Positions 1 to 5,673 of a DNA stretch of 5,673 nucleotides are shown here, one piece after another; position 1 is the stretch's first letter, and the number at the start of each line of letters is the position of its first letter. The notes under the pieces are model-generated. The model made no database searches and had not been told where the DNA came from. It saw only the letters and a program-made list of their open reading frames with translations. A program made the translations under genes and the position numbers. The stretch is from Bacteroidota bacterium (GTDB lineage Bacteria > Bacteroidota > Bacteroidia > Flavobacteriales > Flavobacteriaceae): positions 1 through 5,673 of the forward strand of contig JAEWKB010000006.1 in NCBI GenBank assembly GCA_023386255.1, given 5' to 3'.

Positions 1-664
1 CCTGTAGCGGTTCCACCAGCACAAGTCCGCCCACTGCGTCACCTCCATATTGCAGTGCCGACGCGCCTTTTATAACCGATACTTTTCCTGCCGCATTTAT
101 ATCCAGGTTAGGTGCATGCTCCATACCCCACTGCTGGTCTTCAAGCCGCACATTATTGACAATAACAGGCACCCTACTGCTGTGCAGCCCGTTAATTACC
201 GGCTTTACAATAGTACTGCCGCTTCTTAAAGAACTTACCCCTGCTACTTCCCGAAGCGCATCACCCAAAGAAGCATTACTGTAGCGTTCTATAGTTTCCG
301 TCTTCAGGCGCTGCTCACGCACAGTACTTTTAGGCACTGCGGTTTCGGTCACTACTACTTCCTGTAGCACTGTAGCTTCAGGCCTTAGTACAGCATCAAG
401 CGTAACATTGCCTGTAACATCAACAAGCGTGTCGAGGCTTTTATAGCCGATGTAAGATATGACCACACGGTGCCTTCCGTCAGTAAGGCCGTGTACTTCA
501 TAATAGCCATCGGGACTGCTTACGCCATGTAACTGCTCTATATGTACATGCGCGCCATCAAGGGGCTGTTGCTGCGTTGTGAGCACTTTTCCGCTAATTG
601 TATTTTGGGAGTGTGCACACCAGCTTCCTGCCAAAAGCGCCAGGAGGTTAAAATAAAATTTCAT
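1..664 (-). CDS. TonB-dependent outer-membrane receptor, N-terminal part (runs off left edge); possible metal receptor
   Basis: The ATG at 664 opens an uninterrupted frame to the window edge (221 codons). The beta-barrel lies outside the window. Residues 1-20 are a signal peptide (MKFYFNLLALLAGSWCAHSQ). Residues 21-95 form a carboxypeptidase-regulatory-like domain (ISGKV, PDGYYEV, ISYIGYKSL), the usual N-terminal extension of Bacteroidota receptors. A TonB-box-like stretch (EVVVTETAV) lies near 102-110. The plug runs from about 115, with LGDALREVAGV, VPVIVNNVRLEDQQWG, EHAPNLD, VIKGASALQYGGDAVGG. Such receptors sit in the outer membrane and import a ligand using TonB-ExbB-ExbD energy. The plug wording (RVPVIVNN, EHAPNLD, then GASALQYGGDAVGG) resembles the ZnuD-like group of metal receptors. 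That, together with the His-rich gene upstream, suggests zinc or another metal as ligand, but the ligand is inference. The gene probably shares a transcript with the small gene 105 bases upstream. No separate TAnnTTTG promoter is visible in that gap. Confidence 0.93.
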   Translation of the reverse strand, partial: MKFYFNLLALLAGSWCAHSQNTISGKVLTTQQQPLDGAHVHIEQLHGVSSPDGYYEVHGLTDGRHRVVISYIGYKSLDTLVDVTGNVTLDAVLRPEATVLQEVVVTETAVPKSTVREQRLKTETIERYSNASLGDALREVAGVSSLRSGSTIVKPVINGLHSSRVPVIVNNVRLEDQQWGMEHAPNLDINAAGKVSVIKGASALQYGGDAVGGLVLVEPLQ

Positions 665-670
665 AGATTG

Positions 671-779
671 TGTAGTATATAATTATTACGGCAGGCACAG
701 TCATACTGAGCTTGTCGAAGCGCTACATGATATGCTTCGACAAGCTCAGCATGACATGTAATACGATAATTATACTACA
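671..779. repeat. Outer imperfect inverted repeat enclosing the hairpin repeat
   Basis: TGTAGTATA at 671-679 is the exact reverse complement of TATACTACA at 771-779. Allowing two 2-base bulges, the match continues inward (AATTATTACG at 681-690 against CGATAAT at 764-770). The right arm contains the stop codon of the small His-rich gene (770-772). No target-site duplication is evident outside the arms. It may be the boundary of a small repeat element, or AT-rich coincidence. Confidence 0.3.
700..755. repeat. REP-like hairpin (core CTGAGCTTGTCGAAGC) between the small gene and the receptor gene
   Basis: Two 22-base arms, 700-721 and 734-755, are reverse complements with one mismatch (A705 opposite C750), separated by a 12-base loop. 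The core CTGAGCTTGTCGAAG is familiar as a dispersed extragenic palindrome in flavobacterial and other genomes (recalled, not searched). It lies in the gap between two same-strand genes, so it would form a strong stem in their shared mRNA. No T-run follows it on either strand, so it does not look like an intrinsic terminator. It could stabilise the upstream message or lower expression of the receptor relative to the small gene. Confidence 0.85.
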
Positions 780-1120
780 GGAGGCGCCCTGAGGGCAAAG
801 AGGCTTCCTGCAAAGGAGGCTGTGCCTTCGATGCTGGTGAAGCTGTAAGGTATGTGTTGAAAAGGAAAGTCGAGCTTTAGGAAAAATTCCTGTGGGGCTA
901 CAAAGTAATCAAAATGGAAGTCGCATACCGAGCAGTCGTCCTCTTCCTCATGGTGATCATCAACACCGCTGAACTGCTTTGCCTGCTTCTTCAGCTCGTG
1001 GTGTTCATGCAGGTGCCCTTCAAAATGTTTATGGCTGAAGGCATGAAAAGACTGGTAGGCCGTTGCAAGCAATACAACAGCCATAAGCACGAGGTTGAAT
1101 ATGGCAAACCTTCTTTTCAT
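770..1120 (-). CDS. Small exported His-rich protein with CxxC motif, probable metal-binding partner of the receptor
   Basis: This is a 116-residue protein not assigned to a named family with certainty. The ATG at 1120 (MKRRFAIFNL) is chosen because it begins a clear basic-plus-hydrophobic export signal or membrane anchor (residues 1-22). The in-frame TTG at 1159 lies upstream of the promoter's -7 element and would not be transcribed. Histidines cluster at 26, 30, 32, 36, 38, 40, 41, 56 and 57. An acidic run (DDHHEEEDD) follows, then Cys63-x-x-Cys66 (CSVCDFHFDYF) with His69. The C-terminus is RAPPVV, a short RAPP-type ending seen in small DUF2946-like proteins near metal uptake genes (resemblance only). 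This composition suits binding of zinc, copper or a similar ion outside the cytoplasm. It is first in an apparent two-gene unit with the TonB-dependent receptor. The product is likely real: signal, composition, promoter and operon position agree. Confidence 0.8.
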   Translation of the reverse strand: MKRRFAIFNLVLMAVVLLATAYQSFHAFSHKHFEGHLHEHHELKKQAKQFSGVDDHHEEEDDCSVCDFHFDYFVAPQEFFLKLDFPFQHIPYSFTSIEGTASFAGSLFALRAPPVV

Positions 1121-1126
1121 GTACTG

Positions 1127-1159
1127 CAAATGTAAAACAAAAAGATTTACAAAATGCAA
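1127..1159 (-). promoter_or_regulatory. Bacteroidota-type promoter of the His-rich gene/receptor unit
   Basis: On the minus strand, TACATTTG (1134-1127) matches the -7 consensus TAnnTTTG exactly. A TTG (1159-1157) lies 22 bases upstream, within the spacing described for flavobacterial -33 elements. A second TTG at 1152-1150 is only 15 bases away and fits less well. The -7 element ends six bases before the ATG at 1120, so the transcript would have almost no leader. Confidence 0.65.
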
Positions 1160-1172
1160 TTGAGTTGCATTT
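1152..1172. promoter_or_regulatory. Candidate Fur/Zur-family operator (7-1-7 dyad)
   Basis: AAATGCAA (1152-1159) and TTGCATTT (1165-1172) are perfect 8-base inverted arms around TTGAG. The core reads TGCAATT-G-AGTTGCA (1155-1169), a 7-1-7 arrangement with one mismatched pair, the same geometry as Fur-family boxes such as TGATAAT-n-ATTATCA. The dyad overlaps the candidate -33 TTG of the His-rich gene, where a bound repressor would block RNA polymerase. That is what a metal-repressed uptake gene would need. The assignment to Zur, Fur or another dimeric regulator is inference. Confidence 0.5.
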
Positions 1173-1232
1173 AAGAAAAGATTAAGAACTGAAACATATT
1201 ACCAATCCTATCAAACATCCGCCAATAATCTT

Positions 1233-1240
1233 TATTTTTG
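1233..1240 (+). promoter_or_regulatory. Probable -7 element of the S9 peptidase gene
   Basis: TATTTTTG matches TAnnTTTG and lies 21 bases before the ATG at 1262, leaving a short leader. No TTG is found at the expected distance upstream, so the -33 half is weak or absent. Confidence 0.5.
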
Positions 1241-1261
1241 GAACAGTTTACAACAAATACC

Positions 1262-3160
1262 ATGAAAAAAATACTGATCCTAACCTTAAGCCTGATGGGA
1301 ATTTCTGCTTCCGCGCAACAAACCATGACACCCGAACTGCTTTGGAAGCTTGGCCGCGTGAGCGCCCTGGGCCTGAGCAAAGATGGCAAGAACGTAGTTT
1401 ACCGGGTTTCAACGCCTTCGGTTGAAGAGAATAAATCAACCTCTAAATATTACACCGTGCCTGTTGCAGGCGGGGCAGCCACTGAAATAAAGGAATATAA
1501 AGAACTGCTGAAGGACAAGTACGTTTCGCCTGACGGTAAGCTGTTCCTTCACCATAAAGAAGTAAAAGTGGAGAAAGTGCTGGGTAAGGATTTTTATCCG
1601 GAACTTGAAAAATCCACCGTACAGGTGTACAACGGGCTGGACTACCGCCACTGGGACACCTGGAACAATGGCACGCACAACCACGTAGGCTATTCTCCCG
1701 TAAATGACAAAGACAATTTTACAGACATCATGCCCAACGAGCCGTATGATTCACCTCAGAAGCCTTTTGGCGGGGAGGAAGATTACACATGGTCGCCTGA
1801 CGGGAAGAGCATCATTTATGTAGCCAAGAAGAAGGCAGGGACGGAATATGCCATAAGCACTAACACCGACCTGTACGAATACAATCTTGCTACAAAGCAC
1901 ACCGTAAACCTTACGCCAAATAACCTCGGTTATGACACCAATCCGGCTTTCTCTCCACAGGGCTACCTTACCTGGCTGCAAATGAAGCGCGACGGGTATG
2001 AGGCCGATAAGAACGACATCATTGTGCGTGTTAACGGCAAGGACATCAACATCACGGCAGGTTGGGATGGCACCGTTGACAGCTTTACCTGGAGTGCAGA
2101 CGGTAAGAAAATATACTTTAGCGCCGCGGTTGACGGTACCAAGCAACTATTTGAAGTGCTTTTTACTGCCACGGCTAAATCATTTGCTGTAAAACAAATC
2201 ACTGATGGTGTTTTCGATGTAAACTCTGTTATTGATTTTATAGGAAATAAAATAATTGTTGAGCGGGCCGACATGAATCATGCTACCGAGATCTTCAGCT
2301 ATGACATGAAGACAAAGAAATGGCAGCAGCTTACGCATGTAAATGATGCTATTTACTCGGGCATCGCACTAAGCCGAACCGAAAAACGCTATGTTACCAC
2401 TACCGACGGTAAGAAGATGCTGGTGTGGGTTATACTCCCGCCTAATTTTGATGCCAATAAAAAATATCCTGCCATACTCTACTGCCAGGGTGGCCCCCAG
2501 AGTGCGCTTACGCAGTTCTACTCCTACCGCTGGAACTTCCAGCTTATGGCCGCCAACGGCTACATTGTAGTAGCGCCAAACCGTCGTGGCATGCCGGGCC
2601 ACGGTGTGGAATGGAACGAGCAGATAAGCAAAGACTGGGGCGGACAGGTTATGGATGACTACCTTTCGGCAATTGATGACGTAGCTAAGGAACCTTATGT
2701 TGATAAATCACGCTTAGGAGCCGTTGGAGCAAGTTACGGAGGTTACTCGGTGTTCTACCTTGCCGGCATACACAACAAGCGCTTTAAAACGTTTATTTCG
2801 CACTGCGGGGTATTTAACCTTCAAAGCATGTACGGCACTACCGAAGAGGTATTCTTTACCAACTGGGACAGCGGCGGGCCATACTGGGAGAAAGACAATG
2901 CAGCCGCACAAAAAACATATTCACAATTTAACCCTATCAACATGGTAGCGAAGTGGGACACGCCTATTATGATTATTCAAGGCGGGATAGATTACAGGGT
3001 ACCTATCGGGCAGGGACAGGAAGCTTTCCAGGCAGCACAGCTAAGGGGTATTAAGAGCCGCTTTATGCTCTTCCCTGATGAAAACCACTGGGTACTGAAG
3101 CCGCAGAACGCACTGGTATGGCAGCGTGAATTCTTTAAGTGGCTGGATGAAACATTATAA
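1262..3160 (+). CDS. Exported S9 family serine peptidase, dipeptidyl-peptidase 5-like
   Basis: This is a 632-residue prolyl-oligopeptidase-family enzyme. The ATG at 1262 starts a standard signal peptide (MKKILILTLSLMGISASAQ). The in-frame TTG at 1238 falls inside the promoter -7 element and is rejected. Residues about 25-365 form a beta-propeller with WD40/PD40-like blades (YTWSPDGKSIIY, NPAFSPQGYLTW, FTWSADGKKIYFS). The motif YRHWDTW is seen in related Bacteroidota S9 enzymes. The alpha/beta-hydrolase domain covers about 380-632. The triad is readable: Ser491 in GASYGGYS, Asp577 in GGIDYRVP and His609 in DENHW, with QGGPQS and NRRGMPGHG forming the oxyanion region. GASYGGYSVFYLAG and NWDSGGPYWE resemble Porphyromonas gingivalis DPP5 more than DPP4 (GWSYGGY). 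The expected role is periplasmic release of N-terminal dipeptides from peptides. The DPP5 specificity is from resemblance, and an acylaminoacyl-peptidase is the main alternative. The next gene is another exported peptidase on the same strand, 73 bases on. Confidence 0.93.
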   Translation: MKKILILTLSLMGISASAQQTMTPELLWKLGRVSALGLSKDGKNVVYRVSTPSVEENKSTSKYYTVPVAGGAATEIKEYKELLKDKYVSPDGKLFLHHKEVKVEKVLGKDFYPELEKSTVQVYNGLDYRHWDTWNNGTHNHVGYSPVNDKDNFTDIMPNEPYDSPQKPFGGEEDYTWSPDGKSIIYVAKKKAGTEYAISTNTDLYEYNLATKHTVNLTPNNLGYDTNPAFSPQGYLTWLQMKRDGYEADKNDIIVRVNGKDINITAGWDGTVDSFTWSADGKKIYFSAAVDGTKQLFEVLFTATAKSFAVKQITDGVFDVNSVIDFIGNKIIVERADMNHATEIFSYDMKTKKWQQLTHVNDAIYSGIALSRTEKRYVTTTDGKKMLVWVILPPNFDANKKYPAILYCQGGPQSALTQFYSYRWNFQLMAANGYIVVAPNRRGMPGHGVEWNEQISKDWGGQVMDDYLSAIDDVAKEPYVDKSRLGAVGASYGGYSVFYLAGIHNKRFKTFISHCGVFNLQSMYGTTEEVFFTNWDSGGPYWEKDNAAAQKTYSQFNPINMVAKWDTPIMIIQGGIDYRVPIGQGQEAFQAAQLRGIKSRFMLFPDENHWVLKPQNALVWQREFFKWLDETL

Positions 3161-3194
3161 CAACTTCCGCGTTCACACTTCTGTAACATTTACG

Positions 3195-3202
3195 TAACTT
3201 TA
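3195..3202 (+). promoter_or_regulatory. Possible -7 element of the C1B peptidase gene
   Basis: TAACTTTA differs from TAnnTTTG only at the last base and lies 31 bases before the ATG at 3234. No TTG occurs at the expected spacing. There is no terminator between the two peptidase genes, so read-through from the S9 gene is also possible. Confidence 0.35.
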
Positions 3203-3233
3203 GCGACCGATTAGGGAACTAACAATAAACATT

Positions 3234-4436
3234 ATGAATAAATCTATTTTTAAGCCGCTTGTATTAGGAACGCTGCTTTTGGCAGGTGTACAACAAGGGG
3301 CAGCGCAAGACTATCTTGTAAACTCATTAAAAAACAACCAGAGCGCCAACAGTAAAGAAGCTTTTAAATTTACTGATGTCATCAATATTGAAAATACGCC
3401 GGTAAAAAACCAGGGATCTTCAGGTACCTGCTGGAGCTATGCGGCCAACTCCTACCTTGAGTCGGAAATGATCCGCATGGGCAAGCAGCCGGTTGAAATT
3501 TCTCAAATATATACTGCCCGCAACGCCTATATAGAAAAAGGAAAGAACTATGTGCGCATGCATGGTGCTATTACCCTTGGCGATGGTGGCGCACTTCATG
3601 ATGTAATTAACATGTATGCCAAATACGGCGCTTTACCGCAAAGCGTTTATACGGGGCTTAATTATGGCACTACTACAAATAAGTTTGGTGAAATGCAGGC
3701 CATGGCGCAGGGTGTGCTTGAGGCAGCCGTTAAAAATCCTAACGGGGAGCTATCTCCAAACTGGATAAAAGCTTATACCGCTGTATTGGATTCTTACCTT
3801 GGCGAAGTGCCGCAAACTTTTGAGTGGAAAGGCAAGAAATATACACCGCAGACATTTGCTAAAGAAGTAATAGGCATTAACCCTGCTGATTATATCGAAA
3901 TTTCTTCTTTTAAAGAACATCCGTACTACAGTAAATTTGTACTTATGGTGCCTGACAACTGGTCGCTGGACCAGGTGTACAACGTAAAGATGAACGACCT
4001 TACCGACATTATTGACAACGCACTGAAGAAAGGCTATACTGTAGGCTGGGCAGGAGATGTGAGCGAGAAAGGCTTCAGCTGGAAAAATGGTGTGGCATAT
4101 ATCCCCGCTAAAGGTTTTGCAGAAATGACTGCCGAAGAGAAAGAAGGTATGTTTGCAGGCCCTAAAGCTGAATTGGAAATAACTGAAGATATGCGCCAGG
4201 CAGCTTTTGATAACTACCAGACACAGGACGACCACGGTATGCACATTGTAGGCCTTACCAAAGACCAGAACGGCAAAGAGTACTACATTATAAAAAACAG
4301 CTGGGGTGCAAGCAACGACTACAAAGGCTACATGTACATGAGCAAAAACTTTGTGAAGTATAAAACGACAGCTATTCTGCTAAACAAAGGCGGATTAACC
4401 AAAGACATGGCTAAGAAGCTTGATATAAAGCAATAG
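3234..4436 (+). CDS. Exported C1B cysteine peptidase (aminopeptidase C / bleomycin hydrolase family)
   Basis: This is a 400-residue papain-fold peptidase. Residues 1-25 are a signal peptide (MNKSIFKPLVLGTLLLAGVQ, ending GAAQ). The catalytic set is complete: Gln60 (oxyanion) and Cys66 in NQGSSGTCWSYA, His334 in QDDHGMHIVG, and Asn355 in IIKNSWG. The large insertion between Cys66 and His334 (268 residues, against roughly 130 in papain) is the mark of the C1B bleomycin hydrolase/PepC group rather than C1A. Family members usually trim amino acids from peptide N-termini and often form hexamers with the active sites inside and the C-terminus reaching into them. The C-terminal LTKDMAKKLDIKQ may be that arm (inference). 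Classic PepC and bleomycin hydrolase are cytoplasmic and about 440-450 residues long. This one is shorter and has an export signal. It follows the S9 peptidase and ends at a strong terminator, so the two may act in turn on periplasmic peptides. Confidence 0.93.
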   Translation: MNKSIFKPLVLGTLLLAGVQQGAAQDYLVNSLKNNQSANSKEAFKFTDVINIENTPVKNQGSSGTCWSYAANSYLESEMIRMGKQPVEISQIYTARNAYIEKGKNYVRMHGAITLGDGGALHDVINMYAKYGALPQSVYTGLNYGTTTNKFGEMQAMAQGVLEAAVKNPNGELSPNWIKAYTAVLDSYLGEVPQTFEWKGKKYTPQTFAKEVIGINPADYIEISSFKEHPYYSKFVLMVPDNWSLDQVYNVKMNDLTDIIDNALKKGYTVGWAGDVSEKGFSWKNGVAYIPAKGFAEMTAEEKEGMFAGPKAELEITEDMRQAAFDNYQTQDDHGMHIVGLTKDQNGKEYYIIKNSWGASNDYKGYMYMSKNFVKYKTTAILLNKGGLTKDMAKKLDIKQ

Positions 4437-4450
4437 GTCATATAACAAGA

Positions 4451-4479
4451 AAGCCGGAGCAAATGCTCCGGCTTTTTTT
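4451..4479. terminator. Intrinsic terminator shared by convergent genes
   Basis: A perfect 10-bp stem (AAGCCGGAGC at 4451-4460, GCTCCGGCTT at 4465-4474) with an AAAT loop is followed by a T-run through 4479 on the plus strand. It begins 15 bases after the C1B peptidase stop. Read on the minus strand it follows the stop codon of the small gene (4480-4478) with a shorter T-rich tail, so it probably ends both transcripts. Confidence 0.92.
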
Positions 4480-4858
4480 ATTCTTCTGTTTTGTCCTGGA
4501 AGTAGGCTCTTAATTTTTTCCTGTTCTCGGCCTTGTTGGCTATAAACATCCTGAACTGTTCTTTTGTAAGTACTGATTCCAGTTTTGTATCCCTTTCCTC
4601 ATCCAGCGCTTTCTGCCTTTTTGCCTTTTCCAGCTTTGTTTTATCACCTGCATTTTTATTTTCCATCGCCTTCTTAAGGAAGTCAAGGTTAACAGCATAC
4701 ACTTTGGTGTACTGGCTGTCGTTAAGCGAAAGCTGCTCTTTCATGTGGTTAGTTACTGCTTTGGCACCTTCTGCTGCTTTGTCCTGAGCCTGAACCGAAA
4801 CTGTAAACAGCAACAGTATTACCATTGTACCTAAAATTTTACTGATTGTTTTTTTCAT
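4478..4858 (-). CDS. Small exported helical protein, Spy/CpxP-like (hypothetical)
   Basis: This is a 126-residue protein without a firm family assignment. The ATG at 4858 is chosen because it gives a typical signal peptide (MKKTISKILGTMVILLLF, ending VQAQ). An in-frame ATG at 4882 overlaps the promoter -7 element and would give the odd leader MLHIKPYI. The mature part is highly charged, Lys/Glu-rich and predicted by eye to be nearly all helix. It has two related-looking turns, LSLNDSQYTKVYAV (residues about 44-57) and SVLTKEQFRMFI (about 95-106). The LTKEQ motif recalls the LTxxQ motif of the periplasmic stress proteins Spy and CpxP, and similar small proteins are common in Bacteroidota. A chaperone or stress role is only suggested. 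It is its own transcription unit, with a promoter upstream and a shared terminator downstream. It contains no cysteine. Confidence 0.82.
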   Translation of the reverse strand: MKKTISKILGTMVILLLFTVSVQAQDKAAEGAKAVTNHMKEQLSLNDSQYTKVYAVNLDFLKKAMENKNAGDKTKLEKAKRQKALDEERDTKLESVLTKEQFRMFIANKAENRKKLRAYFQDKTEE

Positions 4859-4879
4859 GATGTATGGTTTAATGTGCAG

Positions 4880-4909
4880 CATAGGTACAACTTTTTACGC
4901 TATTACCAA
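4880..4909 (-). promoter_or_regulatory. Promoter of the small helical protein gene
   Basis: On the minus strand, TTG (4909-4907), a spacer of exactly 19 bases and TACCTATG (4887-4880, one mismatch to TAnnTTTG) form a well-spaced flavobacterial promoter. It lies just downstream of the accC terminator and gives a leader of roughly 15-20 bases to the ATG at 4858. Confidence 0.65.
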
Positions 4910-4921
4910 AAGCAGGAAAAT

Positions 4922-4946
4922 AAAAAATCCCGCCGGAGCGGGATTT
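4922..4946 (-). terminator. Intrinsic terminator of accC
   Basis: A 9-bp stem (AAATCCCGC at 4925-4933, GCGGGATTT at 4938-4946) with a 4-base loop begins two bases past the accC stop. On the minus strand it is followed by a T-rich tract (complement of the A-run at 4922-4927 and beyond). It separates accC from the small gene downstream. Confidence 0.88.
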
Positions 4947-4948
4947 AT

Positions 4949-5673
4949 TTATTGTGCTGGCTCTTTCATTTTAAAAGATTCCATGAACTTTGTGGTATAA
5001 TTACCGGCTACATAATCCGGCTCATCCATAAGCTGCCTGTGGAAAGGTATGGTAGTTTTAATACCTTCAATCACAAACTCATCAAGGGCACGCTTCATTT
5101 TGTTAATAGCCTCTTCCCTGGTCTGGGCAGTGGTTATTAGTTTCGCGATCATCGAATCATAGTTTGGCGGAATGGTATAACCTGAATATACGTGTGTATC
5201 AAGCCTTACACCATGCCCTCCCGGCATGTGCAGGGTAGTAATTTTACCCGGCGACGGACGAAAATCATTATAAGGGTCTTCAGCATTAATACGGCACTCT
5301 ATAGAATGCAGCTGCGGAAGGTAGTTTTTACCTGAAATAGGCACACCGGCAGCAACCATTATCTGCTCACGGATAAGGTCATAATCAATAACCTGCTCGG
5401 TTATAGGATGCTCTACCTGTATACGTGTGTTCATTTCCATGAAGTAGAAGTTCCTGTGCTTGTCCACAAGGAATTCAACCGTACCGGCACCTTCATATTT
5501 AATATATTCAGCAGCCTTAACAGCAGCTTCACCCATTTTCTCACGAAGTTCGTCAGTCATAAATGGCGATGGCGTTTCTTCAGTAAGCTTTTGGTGGCGG
5601 CGTTGTACAGAGCAGTCCCTTTCAGAAAGGTGGCATGCTTTACCGAATGAATCGCCCACAACCTGAATTTCAA
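4949..5673 (-). CDS. accC: Biotin carboxylase subunit of acetyl-CoA carboxylase, C-terminal half (runs off right edge)
   Basis: About 240 codons are present and the frame is open to the window edge, so the true start lies outside. An internal GTG at 5659 is not the start, since the homologous EIQV precedes it. AccC carboxylates the biotin on the carrier protein AccB using ATP and bicarbonate, the first half of the reaction making malonyl-CoA for fatty-acid synthesis in the cytoplasm. The visible part covers the end of the ATP-grasp domain and the C-terminal domain. It has [15 protein letters not shown], then [16 protein letters not shown] (equivalents of E. coli Glu288, Asn290, Arg292 and Glu296), ECRINAEDP (Arg338 equivalent), [17 protein letters not shown], and a terminal [11 protein letters not shown]. 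The length fits the last half of a roughly 450-residue enzyme. In Bacteroidota accB usually lies just upstream, here beyond the window. Pyruvate or propionyl-CoA carboxylase subunits are the alternative, but the compact C-terminus without a biotinyl domain favours AccC. Confidence 0.95.
   Translation of the reverse strand, partial: EIQVVGDSFGKACHLSERDCSVQRRHQKLTEETPSPFMTDELREKMGEAAVKAAEYIKYEGAGTVEFLVDKHRNFYFMEMNTRIQVEHPITEQVIDYDLIREQIMVAAGVPISGKNYLPQLHSIECRINAEDPYNDFRPSPGKITTLHMPGGHGVRLDTHVYSGYTIPPNYDSMIAKLITTAQTREEAINKMKRALDEFVIEGIKTTIPFHRQLMDEPDYVAGNYTTKFMESFKMKEPAQ

Noticed and set aside
700..755. Hairpin read as an intrinsic terminator of the His-rich gene
   Set aside because: No T-run follows on either strand. 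A dispersed palindromic repeat explains it better.
914..1135. 73-codon plus-strand frame opposite the His-rich gene
   Set aside because: It is hydrophobic only because it mirrors His/Glu/Lys codons of the real minus-strand gene, and it has no promoter.
1121..1159. Upstream TTG start adding 13 residues to the His-rich protein
   Set aside because: The extension covers the promoter sequence itself and would place uncharacteristic residues before a good signal sequence at 1120.
1238..1261. Upstream TTG start adding MEQFTTNT to the S9 peptidase
   Set aside because: The TTG lies inside the -7 element. The ATG at 1262 starts an ideal signal peptide.
1751..2146. 131-codon open frame on the minus strand inside the S9 peptidase gene
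   Set aside because: It is a shadow of a well-supported coding region, with no domain or signal visible.
3750..4244. 164-codon open frame on the minus strand inside the C1B peptidase gene
   Set aside because: It is antisense to a gene with complete catalytic motifs, its translation is Phe/Cys/His-rich without recognisable domains, and it has no promoter.
4874..5140. 88-codon plus-strand frame across the accC terminator and 3' end
   Set aside because: It crosses a terminator and a promoter and is antisense to conserved AccC sequence.

Overview
The window looks like a chromosomal segment of a Bacteroidota species, most likely a member of the Flavobacteriaceae. Three kinds of evidence point there. 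Exported proteins have signal peptides ending in SAQ, AAQ or QAQ. Promoters match the Bacteroidota form (TTG, then TAnnTTTG) and there are no Shine-Dalgarno sequences. The TonB-dependent receptor carries the N-terminal carboxypeptidase-regulatory-like domain typical of this phylum. The genus is not determined.

Layout. (1) Positions 1-1120, minus strand: a small His-rich exported protein with a CxxC motif, followed by the N-terminal 221 residues of a TonB-dependent receptor that runs off the left edge. A 22-bp-arm hairpin repeat lies between them. The promoter region of this pair holds a 7-1-7 dyad (TGCAATT-G-AGTTGCA) with the geometry of a Fur/Zur-family operator. (2) Positions 1262-4436, plus strand: two exported peptidases in tandem, an S9 serine peptidase resembling dipeptidyl-peptidase 5 and a C1B cysteine peptidase of the bleomycin hydrolase/aminopeptidase C family. 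They end in a strong terminator that also serves the convergent gene. (3) Positions 4478-4858, minus strand: a small exported helical protein, loosely Spy/CpxP-like, with its own well-formed promoter. (4) Positions 4949-5673, minus strand: the C-terminal half of biotin carboxylase AccC, ending in its own terminator and running off the right edge.

How the parts may work together. The left pair reads as a metal-acquisition unit: a probable metal-repressed promoter, a metal-binding periplasmic or membrane-anchored small protein, and an outer-membrane receptor. This is inference from composition, plug-domain resemblance to ZnuD-like receptors and the operator-like dyad. The two peptidases would release dipeptides and then amino acids from peptides in the periplasm. 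AccC is a housekeeping fatty-acid synthesis gene. I see no CRISPR array, transposase, rRNA or tRNA, and no clearly novel multi-gene system. The most interesting piece is the putative metal-regulated promoter with its possibly leaderless His-rich gene.
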